This document shows positions 1 to 8,724 of a DNA stretch of 10,417 bases, piece by piece. The stretch spans positions 1 to 10,417 of the forward strand of contig JAHXIM010000087.1 of NCBI GenBank assembly GCA_025655635.1. The letters are read 5' to 3'. The position numbers and the translations under genes are program-made. Within the stretch, counting starts at the first letter, position 1. Every line of letters begins with the position of its first letter. Source of the DNA: a gamma proteobacterium symbiont of Lucinoma myriamae (GTDB taxonomy: Bacteria > Pseudomonadota > Gammaproteobacteria > GRL18). The notes beneath the pieces were generated by a model that was given only the letters and a program-made list of their open reading frames with translations, did not search any database and was not told the DNA's origin.

Positions 1-318
1 TTATTTTTTTGGAGATTAGTGTTGACAATGCTCATGTTCATTTTTTAGTTCAGTCAGTGTTCATGTATAGCCAAAAAAAAATAGTACAGATAATAAAGAG
101 TATAACAGCAAGAGAAATATTTAGACGGGTTCCTTCAGTGAAGAAATAACTCTTGGGAGGTCAATTTTGGACGGATGGATATTATGTCAGCACAGTTAGG
201 GAAGCATGGTAATGAAGATATGATAGGCAATTACGTAAAGAATCAAGGGGAAGAGGAAAATCCTTACAAGACACTTCATAAACAAAAGTCTGATGATGAA
301 CAATTGACTCTATGGTAG
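1..318 (+). pseudogene. tnpA: Degraded IS200/IS605-family transposase TnpA, 3' part
   Basis: This is the C-terminal part of a small HUH single-strand transposase; the N-terminus lies before the window. One frame (codons starting at multiples of 3) reads through HVHFLVQSV, IVQIIKSITAREIFRR, VPSVKK and GGQFWTDGYYVSTV, the classic IS200/IS605 TnpA order. HVH is the HUH metal-binding motif. That frame is broken twice: a TAA stop at 147-149, where the family usually has Gln before a WGG motif (here LGG), and an extra base near 198. After the extra base the match continues in the next frame as GKHGNEDMIGNYVKNQGEE and ends QLTLW at 318. The Tyr in NYVKNQ is the expected catalytic residue. Family proteins are about 130-150 residues, so this copy is clearly dead. 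The family call is strong; only the exact lesions depend on comparison with intact relatives. Confidence 0.9.
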
Positions 319-330
319 CTTCCCATAATA

Positions 331-350
331 CCCCGGAGCTTGCTGCGGGG
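331..350. repeat. GC-rich hairpin, possible IS200/IS605 right-end palindrome or terminator
   Basis: The arms CCCCG and CGGGG pair, and after one G-G mismatch AG pairs with CT around a CTTG tetraloop, giving a nearly perfect 20-nt palindrome. It begins 12 nt after the end of the tnpA remnant, where elements of this family carry the subterminal hairpin bound by TnpA, so a right-end role is the preferred reading. Only a loose AT-rich stretch follows, with no T-run, so it would be a poor intrinsic terminator. It also resembles REP-type palindromes, which are bound by related RAYT transposases. Confidence 0.55.
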
Positions 351-351
351 A

Positions 352-380
352 TTGATTAAATTACTGAATTGCTGTAATAT
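352..380 (+). promoter_or_regulatory. Possible sigma70 promoter for the RHS pair
   Basis: TTGATT (352-357) and TAATAT (375-380) lie 17 nt apart and each matches 4 of 6 consensus bases. They start 2 nt after the hairpin and about 75 nt before the first RHS gene. A second -10-like TATATT at 385-390 has no convincing -35. This is the only reasonable promoter in the gap, but AT-rich DNA yields such matches by chance. Confidence 0.25.
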
Positions 381-456
381 AGAATATATTATGTGCGCTG
401 TCTTTAAGTGCAAGCTTGTGTGAAGAGACATAAAGGCTTACTTGATTGAGAAGAAA

Positions 457-3400
457 ATGATGAACAAATTTCAGTTATTCCTCGTGTGCGTTTTTGCTTT
501 TGTGTTGGGAACGCAATGTGTCGCTGTACCTTTAGAAAAGTCATCAACGATTGATGATAAGGAAATAGCAAGTGGCAATTTCAAGGATAAGGCTTTGAAA
601 GATTTTAATGGGCCCGGAGGATTGACCAATGGGGATGTGGACTTAAAAACAGGCAAAATAAGATTATCCCTCCCCTTAGGTGGGGTTGCTGGTAGCAGTC
701 CATCCGTTAATATCTCCCTGAAATATAACTCCAATTTTGCCTTGAGAGCTGCCCAGGTCTGGAATGATGAGATTCAGTCTAGCGAGGTTGGTTTGGGATG
801 GGGGATTTATTCTAACAACCAGAATCTTTTGCCCATTCGTAGAAATACTCATGGAACGGGTACTGATCTTGATGACACTTTTTCACTAGGTGGGTCGCCT
901 TTGGAATTGGTGATCGAAGGAAAGAGTGATGGCGTAAAGCGTTTCAAATATGCTGTTTTTCATTCCCTGGATACAATCCTCTTTTATGAGCCAGAGGGTG
1001 AAGCATCCTATTGGGTTGTTATCGATGAAAATGGACAGAAATCCATATATGGTGGTGACGTTGCGGAAAAGGTTGACCTTGAACAACTCAGCAATCAATC
1101 GCTTAAGAATGCATGTACCATTCTTACGAATGGTACGGATCCTGCCATATCTGATTGTTATACGGGGTCTGTTGAGCTTGGAGTGAAGTGGGGATCATGG
1201 ATTGGGGCTAATTATAGTTATAACTACCAAGATTATAATCAGGATCAATTTCCCATAACGTGGAATTTGAGCTCGGTAGAAGATAACTGGGGGAATAAAA
1301 CCACTCTGCAATATATTCAGCATGTCCAAAATGTTGGCGGTGATGTAAATGCCAAATGGTTTACCAAGGCGAGTTATCTATATCGGATTGACAGTAAAAA
1401 CGGAGAGTCCACGCAGTTTTGGTATTGCGCACGGGCGATGTACCAAAAATATAGTGGCGATGAGAGTCAGGGATGGGGTGATTGTGACAACATAAAGGGT
1501 CTGCGCTACGCGGATTTTGCGGATGTAAAAACAAAAAATATTGAACCTGATTCATATCAGGAACGTTATTCTGTTTTATATCTCGGTAATGTAGGAAGTT
1601 TCGTGGCTGGTGATAATGAGGAAAGCTTAAAGCAAATACATGATTTATCCTACCATTATGCTGTGCCGGGGCAAGATGCCAGCATGGCAAAGTTGATGCT
1701 TGACTCAGTTTCGAAATATCAAGTTAGTCATGAGCATTTAGATATAAAGAGAAGAGAAGGTGCGCCGCCATATCATTTTTTTTACTATGGTGAGGAAGAG
1801 GGGGTATATATTACTCGTTCTGGGGCAGGTTCGGACGGAAAAGATAACCAAAAACCTCATGATGCTGACAGTGGGGCAGTTTATGGTGTATTAAAATCGT
1901 ATGTTACTCCAAATGGAAAAAAAACGGATTTCAAATACAAGGAAAAGACGCTTAATTCTATTGCTCAGTCTGTAGCTCTGCCTACGAATCTCACAGGAGA
2001 TCGCAGGGTTCTCTTTAGTGATGACTATGCTTTAGTTTTCGGAGAGACAGGAAGCTCGATATTTACCTGGACGGGAAGGGGTTGGGAACAAGAAAATCTG
2101 GATTTAAAAATCAAGTATGAATGCGATTCTTTGACAGGTAATTACTGCCAGGGTGCCGTCCTTCTCAATAATGGCATGTTTATTTTGGGCGAGGATAATA
2201 ATCTGTATCAGATTATGCGTGACAAACTAAACCTTCGCTGGAAGGAGAAGAAAGTTGCCCTAAAATCAGTAGATGTTTTCAAATCTACTGATAAATTGCT
2301 GGCTGTCATCAAGCAGGATGGCGCACGTCAGGTTTTAACGATTGGCTCCAACGGAGATCTTGACTCCATCTACGTTGGCAAGAATGATCATGGGTTTTAC
2401 GCTAAGAGCCTTGCGGTTTCAAATCATTACGTCGCTTTTATGGGTATGGGCGATGGTATGATTCTCGAAGGTCTGGAATACAATAAGTACGATAACTCAG
2501 TACATAAAACACAGACAAGAGTCAACGAGACTGCTCTAAATCACGGTGAATTTACAGACTATCAGCAATACTATAAAACAAGTGATGCCGACCGTGACAT
2601 TGATATTTTTAACAAAGTAGTTCATGGCAAGATGATCAGTGCAGATATGCCCATGTTGATTAGAAAGGGTAAGCTTTATTTATTTCCGAGAGCTTACTCA
2701 AAACAGCAAATTTTTACTTGCGAGACGGATTGGGGTGACTGCACTAAAGGTCAGTACCACAACAATATTGCAGTTCTTTCAAGGGAGATAGTAGGTTATA
2801 ACTTTACTAGTGGAAAAGGATTTTCCTACGATACTATCAATCCGAAACCACCTTCAACTATTCCATTCAGTCCATTTAATGTGAAAGACACAGGGGAAGG
2901 ATCCATGTGTATTGGTTCTGATGGTGATGCAAAGTCAAGCTGGCAGAGTTATGGTTCCATTACTGATTGGGGTATCAATGTTTCACATTACCTAACAATA
3001 ATAGGGCCTGTTACCTATAGAGATATGAAGTGTTCCATCGCTAAAGGTACCACCTTGAGATTCAAGAAATCGATAGGAGTTTGTACCTTTAGCGATGGAC
3101 ATCAAATATCAGTTCAAAATGGAGATTCACAGAAAATCCAGGAGTGTGGATTGGGAACATTTACAGCGGTGGGCATGGATTCTAGCATCCTGGCCAGCAT
3201 GACAGGAGAGTTCCAAGCTTTATTTTATGCTTACGACCCTAAGGAGGGTAAATGGTTTAGTCTGGGTAATCAGCCCAAAGGTTCATACATACAAGAGAAA
3301 AAATCAAGCGGCCCTAACGGATGGGAAATAGCAGATACTGTTTTTGGGTTAGTGACCATGGTTGGCACTGTGATATTTGCGCCAGAGGCAGTGCCAGCTA

Positions 3401-6400
3401 TGCTTGGTCTCATGCTTGCTGATGGGTTTCTCAAGTATGAAATAATGATCCACACCCCCAAAAGCACTTATAGTATTGATCTTGCTTCAACCTCTCTTGG
3501 AACACGTTACCTGAATGATGCGGACACACTGTGGTATGTAACGCATGATGGCAAAATTGAAGCATTGGGAGCAGAAGCAGAGAAAGAAGTATCTGTTCTT
3601 GTGGGTTTGGGGGGTTATGATCTAATTTCTCGCAATAGTAGCACTGGTGCTGTATTTATTCCTTTCACCGCAAAAAAACCTGACGGTACATGGGGTACTT
3701 TTGTTCGAATACTCAGAAATGGGCAACTTGGAAAATATGTTTCTGTATTGAGTGGCAACGGCGGCAGTATACAAATTGTCGAGGATAAGAACGACAGTTT
3801 TGGTGCATCATATACTGGTGCTTTTGTAACTTACAAACAAAACAATGGCAAAAGTCTTCTCGGTTCCACGGGGGAATGGTATTTACATAGATTTATTGGT
3901 GATAAAGCATCTGGATCGCCGGTGGATTATGTCGCATCCAAGGTGATTGTTAATGATGGCCTGGCTCGATACACAACTGACTATGAATACAATGGAGATA
4001 ATGCTGCATTTAACGCCATTCCTATATATGGCGATGTCACAACATACCCTGGAGGTAAGGATTCTGGAAATGGTTATAGACGGACATTTTTCTATACGGG
4101 TAATGAAGATGAGGTCGTTCTGTATAAAAACGGAGGTGCCGTCAAGAAAAGCAATGTCAGAGATATAACGATTGTATTGGGTAAAGTCTATAAGATTGAG
4201 GATTACACGGGGGGATCGAAAGATCCTGTCTACATGAAAAGGGATATCTATGTCGTTGATGATACCAATAACGCAATAAGCCTCAACGTTGCGAGTTCTG
4301 AAACATTGATTGATGGCGTGGCATCTAAGGTGGAATATGAATATAACAGTACAACACGTCAGATTATGAGGGTTAGTAGACCTACCAGGATATATAATAA
4401 TTTTGAAGATTTTCAGAATATTTATAACGATAATAAATTAGGTGCTAATGTCAAAACAAATGTTACGGAGTATCGCTATGCGTGGGAGTCGAATACCGCC
4501 ATAAAAAACGCCAATCTTTATAATCTTGTTGAACAAAAAACGGAGTCTATCAGGATTGATGGAAAGGCAGTCAATGCACCAGATGTGCAAGTGTTTTATC
4601 AGTATAAAGACTGGACAGGTAGCGCTGCATACGCACTCCAGTGTGTTTATAAAAACACCGAAAATGAAAGAAATTTAAGTGCTCCAGTTACTAATTGCAT
4701 AACGCCTCCTAGCCCAAGTGTCGGTAAATGGCATCTGTCTAATGAGATCCTGGGCAGAAATGATGATGGCAGTATTACTAAGTCGTTTGTGCCCTATCGT
4801 AACAGCTATACTATGACCAATTATGTAACACATGATGAGGTGCGCTACCCCATTTCTGTATTTACTAGTCAAGGCGATACCTCTGATTTGAACTTATATT
4901 ATGGCGCAGAGAAGTATGAGGATATCAAGTCGACAAACTTATCATTGTCAAACGTATCCGCCGACAGTATGGATAGCTTCTCTGGAAACAGCTCCTTGGT
5001 ATTTAATGGTGCAGGCGGAAGCGTATCGTATCGTTATTCTTCGTCCCAATCGGTTGTGGCGCATATCGGGTTTTGGTTAAAAATTTCGCAGGTGTCTGGT
5101 AAATGTAATTTTAATCAAGGCGATTATACGGAAGAGATTAGCGCAGCTAAATCAGGGGGATGGCAGTATTACCAGCACATTGTTGATAACAATGCTTTCA
5201 GGTTTGAATTGGCTTGTACCGATCATGCAAGGATTGATGATATAACTATTCATCCGGTAAGTGGCGGAATAAAATCGTACGTTTATGATTTTTCTGGATT
5301 GAGGGTGACTGGGCGTCATTCCACTGGAGGTAATAATGTGCACCATGTGTATGATAAGTACGGTAGAGAGAATTATTATTATTCCGTTGCCAATGATGAT
5401 ACAGGAGATATAAAGCTTAATGACGATCAAATGGTAGGTTTCAGTCGCTGGAAGGGAAATGGATTTGCTACTAACGACGAATTACCAACTTATAATATCA
5501 AGTATCCTAATAGCACAACCAAAATACAGTTGCGTGAGTCAAAGGGTACGTTAATTAAGCCAGCAGGTCATTCTAGCGAATTTACGGCAGATGGCAGTAG
5601 TATGTATCTGAAAACATATCTAGATACTTCTACTATAGATCCTAATGATAGACTTGCGATAACTTCTGTGTCAGGGCATAACATAGCTACGGTATCGTTT
5701 GGTTCAAGCGACAGTTTAGTCATAAAAGTTCAGGACAAGGTGGAATATAAAGATGATTTGTCCTCGGAGATTAATAATATATCCATAGCACTTATTGATG
5801 ATGCACTTATTGTGTGGGCAGGAGACAAGCTATTAATCTCATATAAAGGGATTAAGTTACCAGACGAGGAATATCAAATATCGGTTCAAGTCGATCATTC
5901 TGGGATTTACTACTCAAAATACCCTCAGATTACGACCGCTTATCGAGATGCAATGGGGCGAGGTATTCAGCTTCATAGTCTTGATAGTGATCAAGGAAAT
6001 GTTTTTGATAGAATGAAGGGGTATGTTTATGATGGATGGGGGAAACTGGCCCTATCCACAAGGGTGTCCGCGCCTAATCTTCTTGCTGAGTCCCGCTGCA
6101 ACGATCTTAATGGGCAAAAGATGTTGCTCGGTTATTGTAGTTGGTTGGTGGACTATCCTGATGACTGGTCAAAAATAAAAACCGATGGCATAACAGGCCA
6201 TGTAAAGGACTATTGGGATAATCAGAAGGAGTATGCATCTGTCGATGCAGATAGCGATGGTGCCTTTTCATTTTTACACAACGAACAAATTGCATCTCCG
6301 TATACACGCTTGAAATCCGCTACTGGTGGGTTTGGGAAGATGTTTAATGGATCAGATCCTGTAGGAAGTCACAAGTATAGTTACCATGATGAGCAAACAC

Positions 6401-8724
6401 AGGAATGGCTTGATGGGTTGTTAAGCGAGGATCCTGAAATCAAAAAAGATTTATCCTTCTTGTCGAAGAAAAAATCCAGTAATAAATTTGATAACAAACT
6501 TACCTTAGACATACAGACAGCTACGGATACAGCGGGCAGTCTGTACCTCGAGAGAAGGAGCGGTAGCGACAATGGAGATCAACCAGGATCGGAGCGTGTG
6601 CTGTTGTCGTATAAGAATTATCCTGTTGGTCAGGGTCAACCTGCATATTCTTTGACTCGATACTCACCAAGTGGCTTTTCGCGAAAGTCTAATTTGCCTC
6701 CCATACCGGCTAGAATCAGGCTCAATCATGATTTGACGAGTGCGAGTGATTATTCAAAAGAATGGAACCTTGTCTATCTTTCAGTATCTCTGGATGGCCA
6801 AAGATACTGCATATCATACCCAAGAAAAGACGCTAAAGTTATAAACTACACGGACTTAGAGTTTGAGTATAGGTTAACAGAAAAATGTCCATTGGCTAGT
6901 GACGTCCCTACGTCAGAAGACGACTACACGAGCAGATGGAAAAAAGGTTCAGATTACCCGAACTATTTTCTTTCTCTTTATAGAGGAAAGCACAAGGACG
7001 TCAAAGATGGAGTGCTCATTCAGATCCAAAAGGTAGAAAAGAGGGTAATGAGGTTAATAGAAAATGGCGGGGGGCTATATAGTGAAGGAAGGGGTACTCC
7101 TGTAAATATAAGTAGAGATGAGAATTATTATCTAAGAGATGATCAATCTGACAAATGTTTATTCTATGATTCTCCGAGCAAAAAAATACTCTATAAGGAA
7201 TGCGACAAGCTGAAAATGTTTGAGATGAATAATAGCTTCTCTGAGCGAATAGAATCTTATGGATTTGCTGGTGTATCTGTCACAGAAGAAACAGATACTG
7301 TTGGAAAAACGTACACTTTTAATGATGTTAATGGCCGTCCGCGTTTTATTTGTGATAATCATTCGGTAAAAGATAACTCTAATGGTTGCACTTACTACCA
7401 ATATGATTATTTAGGCAGGGTGGTAGAGACAGGCGTGTTGAAGAATATAAAGGGCGATGTCAGTCGTTATTTAGCATTGACTGATGACGAAAGTTTCCCA
7501 TCAAGCACGGAATCATGTGTGAAACGCAAGTATTATTATGACTCTGCGTTCGATCTTGATAAGGCCTTTGATGGCCAAGAAAGGTCGTTGGATTCGGGTG
7601 CAATCATACAGAAGAATAACCTTTCTGGTCGTTTATTTGCCATTGCCGATTTTGGGATGAGCATTCCAGATCGCCCTGTTGAAAGTTGTGGGGAATCTAT
7701 CGACCCGGTTACAGTTTATTACGCCTGGAACATAGGGAACCAATGGGATGGTAACAATGTTAAAGGGTCAGCTGTAGAAAATATTGAACAAGGTATGTTC
7801 ACTTTCCGTAATGCCTATTACCAAGCATTACCTGGAGTGATTAAACTTGTCTATCCTAGTTTGAATACAGAACAATTCGAGATTAGAGATAAGCAAAAGG
7901 CTGTGCTGCATTCTTATGATTCATTCAACAAGCTAACAGGGATTTGTGAATCGCAGTCAGCTTTGTCAGTATGCAAACCATCAAAAGTTTATACTCATAA
8001 TTATAGGCACTTTATTAACGGTGCTGTTAAGTCATACGAAATTCCAAACATTAATGCACAGCAATCCTATCTTTACGATAGTGACTTTCGTCTGAGAGAA
8101 ATAAAAACGGTGGATATGGATGATGGTAAAGAGATATTTCATGAGCAATTGTTCTATGAAAGAGACAGTGAGGGAGCAAAGGGACACCAGGGAAATAAGG
8201 TGGTAACGGTGAAATATAGTGGCAAATATCTAGATGTAGGACTGGAAAGCTACGCTTATCAGTATAATTATGCTTACGATATTCATTCTCAGCTTTTCTC
8301 TGCGATCAGGACCAGTAATGATGGTGCACTCTTAAGGTTCGATTATCAATATGATGCTAACGGCAATCTCTTAAGTAGTGATGAATCAAATGGAACGTCC
8401 GTTAAGAAGCAAACTCATTCGTACTATAATGATACAAATAGGGTCAGAAGTATCACAGTATTGGATGCTCAGGGTGCACAAGCTGCGGCTGAATATGAAT
8501 ACGATGATGCTGCAGCCCCCTCTGGGGCAGTGGCGAAGATTATTCGAACAGAGCATGGTAAAACAGAGACTATCAAGTTTCAACGTGAACCAAGAACTGG
8601 GCAGGTTCTTAGCAGGACCGTAACGAGCGCTGAGGGGGAGGTAGAAAAGACTAAATATACCTATGACCCTATAGGCAGACTGCTTGAGACGGAGGTCAGC
8701 AAAGATGCGAAAGCTTCAAGATAA
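457..8724 (+). CDS. Giant Sec-exported RHS/YD-repeat protein, TcB/SpvB-like shell subunit
   Basis: This protein of about 2755 residues is probably the main wall of an RHS/Tc-type hollow shell. ATG 457 (or the adjacent ATG 460) is chosen because GAGAAG at 448-453 precedes it and the protein then opens with a signal peptide: MMNK, a hydrophobic core FQLFLVCVFAFVLG, and a CVA/VP cleavage site near residue 23. A TTG at 442 is an alternative. Residues 49-117 carry the SpvB/TcB-type opening (GPGGLTNGDVDLKTGKIRL, then SLKYNSN and VGLGWGI). About 520-900 is beta-rich and may be a propeller. A hydrophobic hairpin lies at 961-992. Residues 1480-1603 look like a jelly-roll module ending IDDITIHP, followed by YD-type sequence. 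Further inserts lie at about 1689-1828 and 1969-2269. YD/RHS repeats (YYQYDYLGRV, FDYQYDANGNL, YTYDPIGRLL) fill the end. The RHS core domain is absent and sits in the next, overlapping gene. The mature protein has 28 cysteines, mostly in local pairs. The RHS family call is secure; the module names are inference. Confidence 0.9.
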   Translation: MMNKFQLFLVCVFAFVLGTQCVAVPLEKSSTIDDKEIASGNFKDKALKDFNGPGGLTNGDVDLKTGKIRLSLPLGGVAGSSPSVNISLKYNSNFALRAAQVWNDEIQSSEVGLGWGIYSNNQNLLPIRRNTHGTGTDLDDTFSLGGSPLELVIEGKSDGVKRFKYAVFHSLDTILFYEPEGEASYWVVIDENGQKSIYGGDVAEKVDLEQLSNQSLKNACTILTNGTDPAISDCYTGSVELGVKWGSWIGANYSYNYQDYNQDQFPITWNLSSVEDNWGNKTTLQYIQHVQNVGGDVNAKWFTKASYLYRIDSKNGESTQFWYCARAMYQKYSGDESQGWGDCDNIKGLRYADFADVKTKNIEPDSYQERYSVLYLGNVGSFVAGDNEESLKQIHDLSYHYAVPGQDASMAKLMLDSVSKYQVSHEHLDIKRREGAPPYHFFYYGEEEGVYITRSGAGSDGKDNQKPHDADSGAVYGVLKSYVTPNGKKTDFKYKEKTLNSIAQSVALPTNLTGDRRVLFSDDYALVFGETGSSIFTWTGRGWEQENLDLKIKYECDSLTGNYCQGAVLLNNGMFILGEDNNLYQIMRDKLNLRWKEKKVALKSVDVFKSTDKLLAVIKQDGARQVLTIGSNGDLDSIYVGKNDHGFYAKSLAVSNHYVAFMGMGDGMILEGLEYNKYDNSVHKTQTRVNETALNHGEFTDYQQYYKTSDADRDIDIFNKVVHGKMISADMPMLIRKGKLYLFPRAYSKQQIFTCETDWGDCTKGQYHNNIAVLSREIVGYNFTSGKGFSYDTINPKPPSTIPFSPFNVKDTGEGSMCIGSDGDAKSSWQSYGSITDWGINVSHYLTIIGPVTYRDMKCSIAKGTTLRFKKSIGVCTFSDGHQISVQNGDSQKIQECGLGTFTAVGMDSSILASMTGEFQALFYAYDPKEGKWFSLGNQPKGSYIQEKKSSGPNGWEIADTVFGLVTMVGTVIFAPEAVPAMLGLMLADGFLKYEIMIHTPKSTYSIDLASTSLGTRYLNDADTLWYVTHDGKIEALGAEAEKEVSVLVGLGGYDLISRNSSTGAVFIPFTAKKPDGTWGTFVRILRNGQLGKYVSVLSGNGGSIQIVEDKNDSFGASYTGAFVTYKQNNGKSLLGSTGEWYLHRFIGDKASGSPVDYVASKVIVNDGLARYTTDYEYNGDNAAFNAIPIYGDVTTYPGGKDSGNGYRRTFFYTGNEDEVVLYKNGGAVKKSNVRDITIVLGKVYKIEDYTGGSKDPVYMKRDIYVVDDTNNAISLNVASSETLIDGVASKVEYEYNSTTRQIMRVSRPTRIYNNFEDFQNIYNDNKLGANVKTNVTEYRYAWESNTAIKNANLYNLVEQKTESIRIDGKAVNAPDVQVFYQYKDWTGSAAYALQCVYKNTENERNLSAPVTNCITPPSPSVGKWHLSNEILGRNDDGSITKSFVPYRNSYTMTNYVTHDEVRYPISVFTSQGDTSDLNLYYGAEKYEDIKSTNLSLSNVSADSMDSFSGNSSLVFNGAGGSVSYRYSSSQSVVAHIGFWLKISQVSGKCNFNQGDYTEEISAAKSGGWQYYQHIVDNNAFRFELACTDHARIDDITIHPVSGGIKSYVYDFSGLRVTGRHSTGGNNVHHVYDKYGRENYYYSVANDDTGDIKLNDDQMVGFSRWKGNGFATNDELPTYNIKYPNSTTKIQLRESKGTLIKPAGHSSEFTADGSSMYLKTYLDTSTIDPNDRLAITSVSGHNIATVSFGSSDSLVIKVQDKVEYKDDLSSEINNISIALIDDALIVWAGDKLLISYKGIKLPDEEYQISVQVDHSGIYYSKYPQITTAYRDAMGRGIQLHSLDSDQGNVFDRMKGYVYDGWGKLALSTRVSAPNLLAESRCNDLNGQKMLLGYCSWLVDYPDDWSKIKTDGITGHVKDYWDNQKEYASVDADSDGAFSFLHNEQIASPYTRLKSATGGFGKMFNGSDPVGSHKYSYHDEQTQEWLDGLLSEDPEIKKDLSFLSKKKSSNKFDNKLTLDIQTATDTAGSLYLERRSGSDNGDQPGSERVLLSYKNYPVGQGQPAYSLTRYSPSGFSRKSNLPPIPARIRLNHDLTSASDYSKEWNLVYLSVSLDGQRYCISYPRKDAKVINYTDLEFEYRLTEKCPLASDVPTSEDDYTSRWKKGSDYPNYFLSLYRGKHKDVKDGVLIQIQKVEKRVMRLIENGGGLYSEGRGTPVNISRDENYYLRDDQSDKCLFYDSPSKKILYKECDKLKMFEMNNSFSERIESYGFAGVSVTEETDTVGKTYTFNDVNGRPRFICDNHSVKDNSNGCTYYQYDYLGRVVETGVLKNIKGDVSRYLALTDDESFPSSTESCVKRKYYYDSAFDLDKAFDGQERSLDSGAIIQKNNLSGRLFAIADFGMSIPDRPVESCGESIDPVTVYYAWNIGNQWDGNNVKGSAVENIEQGMFTFRNAYYQALPGVIKLVYPSLNTEQFEIRDKQKAVLHSYDSFNKLTGICESQSALSVCKPSKVYTHNYRHFINGAVKSYEIPNINAQQSYLYDSDFRLREIKTVDMDDGKEIFHEQLFYERDSEGAKGHQGNKVVTVKYSGKYLDVGLESYAYQYNYAYDIHSQLFSAIRTSNDGALLRFDYQYDANGNLLSSDESNGTSVKKQTHSYYNDTNRVRSITVLDAQGAQAAAEYEYDDAAAPSGAVAKIIRTEHGKTETIKFQREPRTGQVLSRTVTSAEGEVEKTKYTYDPIGRLLETEVSKDAKASR
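8691..8695 (+). promoter_or_regulatory. Strong ribosome binding site inside the end of the first RHS gene
   Basis: A perfect GGAGG lies 9 nt before ATG 8705 while still inside the coding sequence of the upstream gene, 29 nt before its stop. It decides the start of the second gene over the in-frame TTG at 8684, and it implies translational coupling rather than ribosomal frameshifting. Confidence 0.8.

Noticed and set aside
175..318. Small 47-residue gene with GGGAGG upstream
   Set aside because: Its sequence from GKHGNED onward is the frameshifted tail of IS200/IS605 TnpA, and the start codon lies inside the other frame of the same pseudogene.
391..423. Ten-residue leader peptide before the first RHS gene
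   Set aside because: It has no ribosome site and no attenuator-like structure, so it is most likely chance.
442..456. TTG start for the giant gene
   Set aside because: AAAGG lies close upstream, but it would add IEKK-type residues before a signal peptide that begins well at ATG 457/460 behind GAGAAG.
8684..8724. Reading the two RHS genes as one gene broken by a recent frameshift
   Set aside because: The second frame has a perfect GGAGG, an ATG and a full signal peptide in place, which a simple indel would not supply. Homolog comparison would settle it.
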